From contig JAOVVO010000318.1 of the NCBI GenBank assembly GCA_028564675.1, positions 23,643 to 87,642 on the forward strand: a DNA stretch of 64,000 nucleotides, written 5' to 3'. The notes under the pieces were generated by a model. That model saw only the letters and a program-made list of their open reading frames with translations. It was not told where the DNA came from and did not search any database. This stretch comes from Onchocerca lupi (Eukaryota > Nematoda > Chromadorea > Rhabditida > Onchocercidae). This document shows positions 50,762 through 64,000 of the stretch, one piece after another; positions within the stretch are counted from its first letter, which is position 1, and the number at the start of each line of letters is the position of its first letter. The position numbers were made by a program, and so were the translations under genes.

Positions 50762-50910
50762 CTGTTTTACTGAAATTGGTTGTCCCGCGAGAAATTATAT
50801 TGCCATAATATAACGAATAATTAGATAGTATAATTAATTGCGCTATACATTTGGCCTTAATTGTTTCAGTTTCCAGTTGTTTTTTTCTTCTTGGTTTTTC
50901 TCTCATTCAA
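50762..50910 (-). CDS. Tentative first coding exon, unknown protein
   Basis: Acceptor AAATTTTTAG (50920-50911) lies four bases before an ATG at 50906, as in trans-spliced first exons. The frame is basic at the start (MREKPRRKKQLETETIKAK) then mixed, with a donor ACAG before GTTATT. Its one-base overhang would fit the exon at 45656-45490 (SKT, then D, RICHNCD). Without splicing it stops after 62 codons at 50718. No family recognised. Confidence 0.25.
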
Positions 50911-51184
50911 CTAAAAATTTATAATTAATTAGACTTACTTATTGTTAAATTTGTTAATTGCTGATGGTTAATTGGTGAAAAAATATTTGTTAGATTAAAT
51001 AATTTAAGCTATATCCAGTATTGTTCTCATTGTAACCTAATAAAATTATCAAATGTTCGTATAATCGTCCTTTTAATATAATATGGAGTTCAATGTAATT
51101 TTATAATAAAAGATATTGGCAAAAAAAAAAAATCGAAATGTTACTAAATTTTGATTCTTTTTTTTTTTTTTTTTTTTTGCATAG

Positions 51185-51399
51185 CTACTATGTCGGGAAA
51201 ATTCAAGAAGAAAATGAAGAATAAACATCGTTTTACGAAATTAGAAAAGAAGGAAAAACAAAAAAACAAAAGTTGGGCAACAAAATCTTTTTTAAACTTT
51301 TTCTATAGCTGTGGCCTATGGCTGAATTCAATCAAAAAAATGTTAAATGGCCAAACATCTATCAGTTATTCTCTTCTACAGCCATGGCTTAAGGCTTAA
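51185..51399 (+). CDS. Tentative small basic protein or first exon
   Basis: A long T-tract ending TGCATAG (51184) is followed five bases later by ATG 51190. The 69 codons start MSGKFKKKMKNKHRFTKLEK and are very Lys-rich for 40 residues, then mixed (NFFYSCGLWL). The latter half partly repeats: GGCCTATGGCTGAATTCAATCA near 51313 resembles CATGGCTTAAGGCTTAAATC near 51382. Either a small gene, a first exon or chance; no family recognised. Confidence 0.25.
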
Positions 51400-54300
51400 A
51401 TCAATCAGAAAATTTTTTTAAAAAAGAATGTTAACAGATAAAGAACTATCAGTTATCTGGTGTAAAATGATTTCCGCAAGAACTTGCAAACTTCATAAAT
51501 CAAATATCAACAATCAATTTTTATTATATTGAAGTGATCAACAATGACTTTAATTGCTCGTGTTATGTGTACATACTTCTGTCTTTAATTTTTATTTTTG
51601 CAAACATCGCATGATAATTGTTGGAGAATAATTAAGATAATTTGTATTTTTACATCGACAAATTTTTTAAAGAATTTTCTTCACAGTAATAAACAAACAC
51701 GTTATCTTGTGTATTTATTACGTAGACATATTGCAGCTATGCCGTCTCATGTCTTTTTTTAAGTAAAAATTTTCCAATTATGTTTTGTGTTGTGCAAGGG
51801 AAGAAAAAAACTCGATTCCTCCATTATTTTGTCTATATTGTAGGAACCACTAAAATTTAAATTAAATTTAATAAATTTAGGAAATGATGAAAATTTATAA
51901 GTGAAATGATAAAATTATAATTCAAATATAACAGATGAATTCATTTAAGCTTTAATATCCTGATTTAAAGATAGTGGTAATGATATATACATACAAAATT
52001 TCCTCATTATAAAACATTAGGCAAAAATAACTAATTATTAAATAAGCAGATATATTATTTCATTTAATAGAATTTTTACTTTAAACTCACATTTTATTTT
52101 ATTCATTAATGTCAATATATTATAATATACCTTATTCTGTAGTATTAACTATAGTATTAACATATTCCGCGATATTTTTTCGCAATTTTTTACTTAATAA
52201 TAATAAATGGAAACATTTTATCGATTATAAATATACTTTAATAAGCATCAATTATATTCATTACGCAATTAACATTAATATATTCCCTTTCCTTTATTTA
52301 TGATATCAAATTAGTATGAGTGAGTATCAATTGATTACTAATTTTAGTCACCAATTAGCTGATTTAAAATGAATCATTTTTAATACTTTAACTTCATGAA
52401 TTTTCGTCCTTTTAAATTGGCATGATTTTGCGACGTTATCATGTTTTAGCAGATCTTGTGCATAAAGTCATTAACAAAAGATTTATAAATTTCGAACATT
52501 TTTTTTTTTGACAAAAATATTTTGTGTTATTTCCTTTTAATTGAAAAAATAAATAATATAAATTGTTTTCTTCTTTTTATCTTCCAATATATTACAATAG
52601 TTTACTCGTCGTTCTGTCACTTCCAGAAAATAAATGAATAAATAAACGAATGAATAAATATATGCATGAATTTCTATATATGAATTTATTTTTTGCTATT
52701 AATATTAATTTTATACATATATATTCTTTCTAAATCAATTCTTTTTGTGCTTATAAAAGATAATGATGAGATTTGTTAAAGTTTTCTTCTTTGGAAAGTT
52801 CTTTTTTAATTTTTGGATAAATATATTGACACATAAGTAATAAAATGATTTTCTATTATGAAAAGGCAGAAATCAAATTGTATTATTCAATTTATTTTTT
52901 TACAGGAATGATTTTACTTGTTATTGATAATAAATAATTACATTTCATTGTACAATGTTATCTTATTGACGAATAAGCAATTTATTCAATTTTTTCTGAA
53001 TTTACCTTCATCAAATTTGCCAATTAACAAAAATTGCAGGATAAAATTCGATTTTCTGTCGGATTTTATGTAATAACTTTTCGAAGATATGATAAATAAC
53101 TGATTAAATTAGGTCATTTGATATGTTATAGATGATCAAGCTTACTAAGTTTATGTTTCTGGCTCACTCAAACAAATATCATACCAATTTAAACTCTTGT
53201 GATGGCTAAAGGAAAAATCGTATAACGCTTGCTTTTGTTCGTGAAATTTTACAGCTCATCTTATTATCAAATTTCATTTTTTAACATTGTTATTTATTCA
53301 TAGAATCGTATAATACATTTTTGTTGTTGAATATCAATATAAGTTCTAATTTTAGCTCAATCATTTTGCATTAGTTGACAAGAATTTTTTCTTAAATTAA
53401 AAGAAAAAAAAAAAAAACTATTGCAAATCGCAAATGTAACTGGTATTGAATAACTCATTCATAACTGTTAATACTTAATTTGAACCATAACTTTAATAAT
53501 AATTTATCGTTCAATCTGAAATTACAGTTATTAGTCAAATTAAAAGAATTAATTGAAAATATTATTTTAAACGGTAATAGAAATTGGAAATATCATTTGA
53601 AACCATACATTTAGCATGTTTCAATAGTTTGATCTATATGATTATTTTACTCAAATTCATGTATTCATTATTTATTAAAATTGTCATTTGATTATTAGAC
53701 AAAAAGAAAAAATGGCATAGCATTATGGTACCAGAATTGTATTTTACGTGTAATAAAATATCATTTGTTCCAGTTCGACTGATTATTCGAAGTGTTGAAA
53801 ACAAAGGACGCAGCCAAAGTTGAAGCAATTAGATGATCGAATTATAAATTCTCTCCTACTGCTGCTTTATAACGCAGTTTGCAACTCATTTTTTAAAATG
53901 TTACTTTAAATACCAACAATTCTTAATCTCTTATCACCAATATTTATTGCATTCTCCTTTTCCTTTTATATAATTTATTATCATTAATTGTTATCGCTTA
54001 TATTATTTATTACCATCTATTATTGTTATTTGTTATCATTATCAGAGCAAAAAAGAAAAAAAACTCCATAATTCATATTTTTTACATTACACTACTTTTA
54101 TTCGTGAATGAATCAGTTTTCCACATGTATAATAATCAAATTTTCATATTAATTAATTATTAATTAGTCTAATACCTTTTTTCATCAGTCTGTCCGTCTT
54201 TAACATGACTAGTTTTTTTCTTGTAATTTAATTTCATCAAATTTAAACAAAATAGCTAATTATAATATGTAAAAAAACGCCTGAAAACGAAAATAAAAAA

Positions 54301-57300
54301 AATATTAAAAAACGAAAAAGGAGAAAAATGATTGAAATAATAGGTGTGGAAGTATTTTTGAACTGATTCTTTAATAAATTTTACTTTATTTTTGTTAGGA
54401 AAATAATTTCATCGAATATGTTTTTGAGTTTTTTAATCTTTTGAGAAAATTATATATCATTCAATTTATTCGTCTTATCAATCATTCGATAAATTATTAT
54501 TTTTCACAAATTTTCAAAATTGTTACTTTTACTAATTTGAACTATAAATTTTTGCATTTTAAATTTTAAAAATTCTTTCGCCTTAGTTTTTTTCAATACA
54601 TAAATTATTTGAATCATACAAAATGTTTTCATATAATGCATGATTGCATATGTTAGCATATAATTACGTACAATGGCCTATAACTGCGTCATAGCAATTA
54701 TTTATCCGTGACAAATAATAGATGGTATATTGTACAAATATCATTCCACACATCATCAGATATTTTGCTATGATATAAATAATTTAGCTACTGAAATTTT
54801 CTTAAATTTTTGGAATTTAATTTATCAAATCATTAATACCTTGCATAATTCTACGGAGAGTTTATCGAAATAATGAGAAAAGAAAAATAGCTAAACTAAT
54901 AATTAAATAGATTAAAATGAAATAGTAATTGATTAAAATTGAGTATTATTAGGATTAAATTATATGTTTCATTTATATATTTATATCGAACCATAAATTA
55001 TATCATTTATTGGCTTAGATAATTGCGATATTTTTTTTTCTTATTACAATCATATCTATACCGTTTCATTGCAAAAGAAATGCTGAAAAAATATTGGAAA
55101 AAGGACAAGAAATAATGACTGATAATTTCCAAGTAATAGCATGCCATATGATAAGAATGATAAAAGGCACAGATAAAAATTATTGATAGACTGATATAAA
55201 TATGAATATGAACTCTTCCATATAATTTCTTTTTTCTTCGCTTTTTCGTTTTTTTTTTCTTTTTTTTTTTTTTTTTTTTTTTTTTGTTTATCATGATCCA
55301 TATAAAATGAAAGCTTTCATTTTTTTTTTTCGAATTGAAACATGCCTTGCTCTCGCCGTCGGTCCTTTAATTTTTTTCATTTTCAGTTTCGTACTTAAAT
55401 TTTTTCCTTCTTCTCTTCCCCCATATATCTCATTCTACTACTGCTGCCATCAGTACCATTCCTTTATCATATTTCAGATATTTAATTATTTGAGAAATTT
55501 TTACTTTTTTATCAACTAGCAACGACTATACTGATTACTTCTATCCTAACTTTTCATTTTTCCTTTTTTTTTCTTTCAAATTATGGATGAATAAGAAAGA
55601 ATTCATGTTTTGAATCAACAATTAATATACAATAACGAATTTATGGATAGTTAGTATTTTTGGATTACAAATCAATGAATAATAAAGTGTTGAAGTATTT
55701 GAATTAGTAATTAATATAAAATAAATTTCAATACAATTAATGCATTTGAAATAATTTATCATATATTTTCAGCAAAATTTTCTGATTTATACTTATATTA
55801 TTTACTGATATTTTTGTTTTTACATAGCAACAAAATTAGATGTTAACCTTTTTCGCCCAATATTTCAACAATTCGAATCCTCTTCTATCGAAATTAACGA
55901 TTGCTTAAAAACATAATTTGTTTGTAATTATAATTTCCCATCGAATAAAATTTCTATCACATAATGTAAGAACTGATTGCTTCATAAAATAAAAATAAAA
56001 TAACAAATAAAAAATAAAAGATGAAGATGAAAAAAAGAAATTAAAAAAAATCTATATAAGATTTTCCTTAAAAATTAAGATTAAAACATTTTAAAACATT
56101 GAAAATTTTTGGAATCCGTAAGGTTGAAGTTATATTATTTGAATGTTATACATAAGTACCACACCATTGAAATTTTATCATATTAATGACAAAAAATTAT
56201 AAAATCTATCAAAATTTCACTCTGAATTTAGAATTATTTTTCATTGCCACTTTTAAAATTTCAATACATGGTTATTTTATTCTTAACTTTATTTCGATAT
56301 TACATTTATTGTACATAAATTATTCAAAAAATTATTGAATTATTTTGATTTAAATTTTTTATAAATTTCTTTCTTTCATTTCTCATCTCTTCAGATCACT
56401 TCCTCTCCTTTCTTTCGTTATTTCATTTTAGTAGCAATCTTTTCCCGAATTTTATATCATTTGACAATTCCTAATTGAAAATTTTCGTTTTAAATTTTCT
56501 GATTGCTTATACCATTGATTTTGCAACATTTTATTTGTAGTATTTTTGGTTAAGCTTTAAGATATTTCGGAATAACAAGGTATTTTTTGATTTGAAAGAT
56601 TATTTTATTTAAGAAAATTCTCTGTTATCATTCCTGCAGTGCAATGCAATAAATCACTCAAATTTGGCCAAAAAGAAAATGAAGCAGAAGAAGTTTATTG
56701 ATAAGAAATTAATTTTCGGAATTTTCGCTCTTTCATTTTTGAAAAAAGTAGAAAAATTTTAGCAATCAAAATTGATCTTCGTCATAGCAAAATTTTCGTT
56801 TCATAAATCTAAGCAATAATTTATTCAATCACCTTTCAACTGTTATCATTTTTATCATTTTTTCTTTTTTTTTTTTGGAATGATAATTTATCCGCAAAAA
56901 AATTTTAAAAAATTCATGGATAAATTTGACAGTAACTGTATGAATGGAATAGCTATCAATATCTTGTATTTCAAAATGCACAACGTTTCGTATAACTCTC
57001 TTAAAGATTTGCTGTTACTGACGATGAATAAATGTGCTTTTCGTTTTGTTTCTTTTTTTTCCTTTTCAAATTTTTTCTTCTTTTAGTTAAAATTTCACAA
57101 ATTATAAATTCTTTTGTTCGCTTTTGTTTGCATATGTTTCATCATCCCTATCCTGTTAGCTCATCACATTTTGAAATCAATTTAAATAGCATCCCTATAT
57201 ACCATCCCTTTCTACCAAAAAAAAAAAGAAAAAAAAGGAGAAAAGACAAAAAAAAAAGGGGAAAAACTGATGAGAAAAGAAGAGTAATTTTTCCAAGATT

Positions 57301-60300
57301 TATTAAATTTTTGTGGAAAAAGGGAAATATTTAATACCATTTCTTCTAAAATGATCAGCCTGAAGGCAATAAAATCATAACGCCAAATGAATATATTTAA
57401 CTCATTTTGAAACTGATTTTTTTTGTTTAAATTCTTTTTTTTTCTTCTTGTAAAATTCTTTCTTAAATATTCGATTTCATTACATTGCAAGAGATGAAAA
57501 TTTCCGTTTTTTAAATCCAACATGATCAAAATTTTTTCATTTTTTTCCTTTTTTATTTCGTTACAATATAATAAATGGCATACTTTGTTAATTCCAGTAA
57601 GGTTGATATTTCCTAAATAAATAATTTCATTGCATTACTTAAATGGTAAATATTCCTTAAGTATTTAATTTCATTACAATTACAAGAAATGATATTTTAT
57701 AATGCTTCCCTCCTTCTTTTTTCTCTCGTGTATTATTTTGGTAAAAATAGCAGCAGTGATAGCATTTAAAAAAAAGAGAATAAGATAGCAAGAGATCTGC
57801 ATGTTTGCATGAGATTGCATAGAAGCCTATTTGAAGGGATGCTTTACAATGCCATAATATTCAACTATATAATTTAATTCATTTTATGGCCAAATTGTCG
57901 GCAGTAATTATAGAAAATAAGTGCTTGACAATTTTAATTTCAAGCGTTTAATTCAGTTTAAAATTTATAATTACAAAAAGTTTTTCAAATTCTTTGATTA
58001 TTTGAGAAATTTCGTAAACAAAAATTTTTTTGAAATCCTATTATTACGCTTGAATTAAAAATTTAGTGTATATTAAATTTTCGTATCTTTTTCCTTTCTT
58101 TTTTTTTAATTTTTTTTTTTAAGGTAAAACTGTATTAGAAGAAAATTAACTTTCTAAATTAATAAATATATTGATATGTGATATTTTTATCGATAGAAAG
58201 AGGAAATGAAGAAATTTAGAATACATTCATTATTGATTTAACACTTATCGATTAAACAGTAAGGATGAATGTAAACTTTGTAATAAAAATTAACAAAAGG
58301 GAATCAATAAAGAACAAGAAATATTTTATTATTAAACTTTATTATTCGAGCATTTTTAAGTGTTTTATAAAACTTTTCGTATTTTTGATGTTTTTGAACC
58401 AGAAAAAAAAAATATAAAAATGATATCTTTTTAATTCTTATTGTTCAAATTTTGAAATCTTTTGACACATTTCAATTTCCAATTTGTTATATTGTTGGTG
58501 TTTTTATATTTTAATTAAGATATAATTCGAAATATTTTCTCATATAATATGAATCAATCATTTACAGCTAATACAAATCACTTAGAGAAAGAAGAACGAA
58601 GTTATATTTAAAAGCTGAGTAGTTTTTAAAAATTGAAATTCGTAAGTTGGAAAAATAGAAATTTTCGCAATCTCATATTTCATTCAAACTTCTATTCAAG
58701 CATTCTCCTACTTTTATTCAAAACATCAGTCAAATGTTTTGGAATTTTGAAAAATATTGATTAATATTACTATAAACAAAAAATATTAAGTTGAAATTAT
58801 TAAGCTCGTAAATATTTTCACACAAATTGTGCTAATAGGTGGTACCAAATCAAAAATATATGTATCAAATATCAAATTTTGTGACAATCACGAGATATGT
58901 GACAGATATATTATTTTAAATACATTCTAATTTTCTTGTGTGATGATGATAATTTTTTTTCTTCCAATTAATTCATTGATTGGAACTGCATACTGTCAAG
59001 TATGGATGAAATATGCACATGTATTATTGGATGATACATATGTCAAATGGAATAATATTTGATAATTAATTAGTAGAAAAATTAATTGATGAGAGCTGCA
59101 ATCTGTTGATAAACATTTTTCCATCTTATTTTAATTTGCATCATAAACAATGTTTATTTTTGCAGGAAAAGCAGAAAAAACAAATTCAAGTTTTAGCCTG
59201 AATTTCACCTTTTTAGTGCTGTAAATTTTAATCATAAAATATTTGCATATATATATTAATAATCGAATTTCTTGCTAATGCTTAATTTAACAAATATAAT
59301 TTATTACTGCTTTAGATTATATATATATATATATATATACAGATATGCATAATATATGGCATTATTACATATTGGTGAAAAATTATCACTGCAATCACTT
59401 GATATTGGATTTAATTGTTGCTATCACACATCGTTTTAATAAAATGGTAATATTTAAATATAACAATGAAAATTTCGATGAACTTCATACTCTTGTATGA
59501 ACTTAATTTAGCTTATTTAATTTCAACTTAATTTAATTCATTCAATTTCAAGTTAGAATTAACATATATTACAAAAGTTCGACTTTGATTCCACCTTACT
59601 ATGGTAAATAAAACAAGAAATTTAAGTGTAACACCAAATATATAAAAATATTCAATACATCCTGTAAAAATATTTAAAATTATTTCAAATTCTTAATTTT
59701 GATCTTTACTTATTTTATTATGGGTAATTTTCCATTGACACATATTTTAATGTAAAATTTTAAGCAGAATCAAAAGTAATTTTTTATTTTTTAGCGTTAA
59801 AAATGATAATAAATAACTGAAATCTTTAAAATTGCCCATTTCAACTCTTTGTTTCGACAAAACTGCAAATTTTACATTAATTTTCATTTCTTTTATTCAG
59901 AAACTTTACTTTATTTTTAAAAAGAAAAAAAAATTGTGATGAAAGTTTTTTAACTCCAGGTAGTACCAATATTTATATATGCAAATAAATTAGTGCATTA
60001 AGTGGTCAAGCCATTATCAGATGCCAAGCTCAATTTAGAAAATAAGGAAATGTTTATCAGAATGAAATGTTTTCCTTTTATCTTTTATTGTGTTTGCTTT
60101 TCCAGCATTATTCGTCCAAATTCAATTAGACCAAAAACACTTTTAAAGCTTAAGAGAAGTGTGATGACATTTTTTCAGGATTTCCACCGGATTTTATCCA
60201 GTTCATTCTTATCTGTTCTTATTCTTTTTTTTTTTTTCATTTACAGAAGTTTTTGTATGCTATTTTATTTGTATATAGGAAATTTAATGAATAAATTTAT

Positions 60301-60480
60301 GCAAAGAGTTGAACGAAAAGAAATTGGAAATAGTGTGACCAATATAAATTGGTTGATTTTAATTTCATGTCAGATTTTATTTATTATTTGACAATAATAA
60401 TTAAAACTCTTTTTCATGTATCAAAAATGTTTGCCAAAGAGATAGTAAAAATTTATTTTTTTTTTTTTAGCGGTTAAACT
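51400..60480. other. Nine-kilobase AT-rich stretch without supported genes
   Basis: Read on both strands, only isolated exon-like scraps appear, such as an acceptor followed by EKQKKQIQVLA and a stop at 59165-59200 (+). A long T-tract lies at 55257-55285 and a TA run at 59319-59339. An ORF at 60002-60391 is Phe/Ile-rich and lacks start context. Confidence 0.5.
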
Positions 60481-60657
60481 ATGATAATGAATAATATTAC
60501 TTTATTCTTTTTTTGCTATCTTGTTATCGATGACTTATCAATTATATCATCAATCTTTTTCTATCAAAACGCTCGCCTTTGGAAAACATTTTTGATTGAT
60601 AAGGAAGATTTTTGGTTGCTTATTGGTAAACAGTATATATATAATCCATCAATAACT
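60481..60657 (+). CDS. Doubtful small ORF after a splice-acceptor-like T-tract
   Basis: TTTTTTTTTAG at 60460-60470 precedes ATG 60481 by ten bases. The 58-codon frame (NITLFFFCYLVIDDLSII, then QNARLWKTFLIDKEDF) has a hydrophobic start and could end at a donor (CTTATTG before GTAAAC). Composition is near background and no family is recognised. Confidence 0.15.
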
Positions 60658-61554
60658 TGATATGAAATTAAAATCAACCGATTCATTACTTTTTAGTCAA
60701 AATATTTCTAATTTTTTTCTCTTTTTTTTGTTTAACTCTTTCTTTTTGACGTATTCGTAGATATTATAGAATAAACTATATATTATCTAGAAAATACGAA
60801 AATTTTTTTGATTATAAGAACTTTTAAATAATTCTGTTCATAACAGAAGTATTATTACTATTATTTGATATAATTCTCTGATATGATGAAATTAATTTAG
60901 ATATTAGATTTTTTTTAATTCTCTATTTTAAGAATATTTATTATTTTAGTATAAAATATAATTAATATGACCATAAAAAAAGAAAAGACAAAAAAAATTG
61001 TAAAGATTTCTATAAATATTAGTAAACAATTATTTTTATATCAAAATACGAAATTTATTTTTATATTGATTGATATTTTTAAATAGCGATGTATTTATAT
61101 ATATGATATTTCATATTACTAATTTGTTATTTTAAATAGTTTAGAATTTTGAATTACAATATTAATTTCTAGAAAATTTTAAAAAATTATACAAGGGACT
61201 TTGAAATTTAATTTTGACACTTCATAAAATTTAAAAACAACAAGTACACAGACCCATACAGACACACACACCCACACACACATCTTAACTTACATATGTT
61301 CGAGAATTTGCTCACAACACAGCAGTTGTTGCAGTACTGGGATAACTTTTGCTTTATGATCTTTCCTTCAGTATCAATTAAAAATAATCTATTCAGATTA
61401 ATCTATATTAACTAATCAATATAAATACTTTCAAATTTGGGAATTTCGAATGTTATCTTCAAAAAGGGCAGAATATTTGAATATTTGATACATCAAAAAT
61501 ATATGCATTTACATTTAAATATATAAAAGTAAATAAATAAATAAATATATATAT

Positions 61555-61750
61555 TAAATATTGCCAGAAATATACTCTTAAAATCTGTATTAAATATTAT
61601 CGGAAATATATTTTAAAAAATATATTAATTATTATCAGAAATGTGTATAAATATTTTTTGATAATATTTAATACATATATATATATCAAATATCATCAGA
61701 AATATCTACATTTTTCACAAATACTAAGCATTATCGGAAATATACGTATT
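61555..61750. repeat. Degenerate tandem repeat, about 36-base spacing
   Basis: Variants of ATTAAATATTATCGGAAATA recur at about 61555, 61590, 61625, 61687 and 61726, interrupted by TATA runs. Confidence 0.65.
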
Positions 61751-62980
61751 TTTTCATTTCATTAAACAATATATATATTAGATCAAAATTTTTCCCGTTT
61801 TTTGCTGCAATTATTTACTGATTGCACTAAAACGAGAATGAAATGACTCATAATTATGAAGCAAAAAAGGAATTAATATACACATATATACTTTTTTGTT
61901 TCATTAAATAATAAGTGTATTGGGCTAGAATTTTCATTTCTTTCCTGACTGCAATCAAATAAATGTATCAAAATAAAGTAATTTATAATAATAAGTCAAA
62001 AAAGAAAAGCATTTTGATATAATATTTTATTTGAAGAAATGAAAAAAAAGATTGAAATATATTGAATGAATGATTATATCATATTATATAATATCAGCTG
62101 TTGAAAAATAAACATTTAGTAAAAAGCATATTCGTTTTTTTCTGAACATTCCTTTTTTGTTTAATTCTTTTCCAATTTTGTTTCGTTTCCTTTTTTTCAT
62201 TTCCATCATTTTCTTTTTTTATATCAAAATAAAATTAGCATAAAAATGAAGTAATCAAATTTTTTTTCTGAAATAAGTGTGAAATTTTTTATTTGCATCA
62301 TTCGACTAACTTATTTTATTGAGTAATAATTATTTAGCATTTACTTTCACTTTGTATATTCATTAGCTTAGCTTCTTTCGTTTTTCGGAAATACTAATTT
62401 GGTATTTTTAAATTACAATTAATTATTGATTTGAAAATTTCTGTCTCACATCCTGCTAATGCCTTAATATAATTTTTTATTTATATATAATTATTTATAT
62501 AAATATTCAAGTGTGATAAAGTAAAAAAAATACAATCAATCAACATTAGCATTTTTTAATATTGTAGTAAAATTAATATTAAAAATATTTTAATATTCAA
62601 ATTTGTCCTTTTTTTCGGCTCTTTTTGTTCACAATTCGATTTATTAAACGTTTTTTAATTCATGCAAAAATTCTAGTAAACAAAATGATGCAATAACATC
62701 ATTGTCATTCATTCGATTTTTTCTTAGAATATCCAATATTTGAAATCTTTCGTAAATTATATTTTAAGGTGACATTTAACAGCTCCCTTTCTTGACATTA
62801 ATTTGAGAAGAGTACTTATGCGATAAAATACCTTTGATAATATTTTTTTTTTTTTTTCATTTTTCTTCTCCTCTTTGAAACAAATATGTTGCGTTTTAAT
62901 TTATTACTCATTTTTCCTATTAATTATATCTGCTTAATTTTACATCATTAACTTGATTTTAATATTTTTTTCTTTTAAAG

Positions 62981-63420
62981 GTTCATAATCGTTGCATTAG
63001 CTTTAGAAAAGGTAAGACAGGATTAAGAAATTTGCGATAATTATCAAGCGATTCTTTTTGCAATTCTTGATATGCTTTATTATATTTTTTTGAAAAAAAA
63101 TTTCTGTTTCTAAAAAATAATAAATAATTAAAAAATTCTCTGATATGATATAACAGTTAATCAAATTATAGAAATGAATAATAGAAAGCAATTTCTTCGT
63201 GAAAGATTTTTATTTTATATGCATGAAGATTAATCATTATTTTATTATCATTGACAAGTTATCAGTTGTTGTAAAATAAGCATACTTGAAAGAAAGTTTT
63301 TAGGGATAATTTCGAATGACGGAAAATGATGATAATGATGACTCATTTTTTTCATCAATTTGAACTTTTTTTTTAGCCCTCAATCCAGAAGGGAGCTATT
63401 TAACAACATCGAGAGTTTAA
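62981..63420 (+). CDS. Likely last two exons of an unidentified gene
   Basis: Exon 62981-63011 has an acceptor CTTTTAAAG and a consensus donor (AAAAG before GTAAGAC). Exon 63377-63420 has an acceptor TTTTTTTTTAG. Joined, one frame reads VHNRCISFRK, A, LNPEGSYLTTSRV, stop. Ending in Ser-Arg-Val it would match the class I PDZ-binding pattern. A second frame is also open (FIIVALALEK, PSIQKGAI, stop), so the frame is not certain. Upstream exons were not found; a possible 29-base one lies at 62782-62810. The consensus splice sites support a real transcript; identity is unknown. Confidence 0.35.
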
Positions 63421-63897
63421 GAAAGACAGAAGTAAAAGGAAAAGATAAGAAAAGGCATTAGTATTGCCTTCTTCTTCTTCTTCTTCCACTTTTCATTTTT
63501 ATTTTTGCAAATATTCTTTAGGATATTTTAATAAACATATGAATTTAATAATATTTATTTTCATAAATCCAATTATTTAACATATTTCGTTTCCGTCTAC
63601 ATGCATTATTGTATTCTTAATTATTATATATAATTCTTCTTTTCTTTCATTTTTCATTATTTTCATAGTTATTTTAAACAACCATTGCTTTTGATACTTT
63701 TTGCTTATCAATATTTTTCAGTCTATTTTTCTACATCGGATAAATTTTATGCAAAAAAGAAAATAAATTTTAATGCTAAAGAAAAGTAGTCATTTGATGG
63801 ATAAAATGCACCCAAAAGTTCAAACAGTTTAAAAAATCAAATCTTTTTAAGCCAAAAAAATGGTAAAAATAGGTAGTAAAAGTTTGATTATTATCAT

Positions 63898-64000
<103 letters not shown>

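Noticed and set aside
57032..57529. Overlapping Phe- and Lys-rich ORFs on both strands
   Set aside because: Caused by homopolymer tracts; no acceptor, start context or domain.
60002..60391. 129-codon plus-strand ORF
   Set aside because: Phe/Ile-rich and crosses what look like acceptor tracts. Parts could be exons, but no consistent model was found.

Overview
The window reads as chromosomal DNA of a parasitic nematode, most likely a filarial or related spirurid worm. It is very AT-rich and full of long A and T homopolymers. Exons are short and separated by introns with T-rich acceptors ending in (T)TTCAG or TTTAG. Some first exons begin a few bases after such an acceptor, which suits spliced-leader trans-splicing. 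Protein content also fits: a divergent nematode-type nuclear receptor, an intracellular-type serpin and a tyrosine phosphatase. The organism call is inference from content, not from a species marker.

Layout. 1-3053 (+): 3' end of a protein tyrosine phosphatase gene with a long Pro/Gln tail; a small membrane-protein ORF sits antisense in one of its introns. 5381-10654 (-): six-exon nuclear hormone receptor, complete as read (303 codons), with the DNA-binding domain near the C-terminus and no ligand-binding domain. About 10.7-22.8 kb: long AT-rich interval with no gene I can support. 22851-25381 (+): complete six-exon serpin of 366 codons. 28859-36013 (+): about 15 exons, phase-consistent throughout, coding a 731-residue protein with an N-terminal coiled coil and a Ser/Lys-rich tail, of no family I recognise. 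38.7-44.2 kb: less AT-rich island with triplet, tetranucleotide and dinucleotide repeats and several tentative exons on both strands. 45.5-45.7 and 50.8-50.9 kb (-): two tentative exons. 48.48-50.26 kb: decayed Helitron fragment with frameshifts, outward-facing terminal-like sequences, and a hairpin plus CTAG next to it. 51.4-62.9 kb: mostly non-coding AT-rich DNA. 62.98-63.42 kb (+): a likely terminal exon pair. The window ends inside an AAT microsatellite.

The genes are unrelated single-copy loci, not an operon or pathway. The more unusual items are the receptor without a ligand-binding domain, a roughly 550-bp repeat in inverted orientation in introns of the phosphatase and receptor genes, a serpin with an altered hinge, the uncharacterised coiled-coil gene with a decayed copy of its last exon downstream, and the Helitron mosaic. 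All exon joins were made by eye from reading frame, phase and splice-site consensus. No transcript or database evidence was available.
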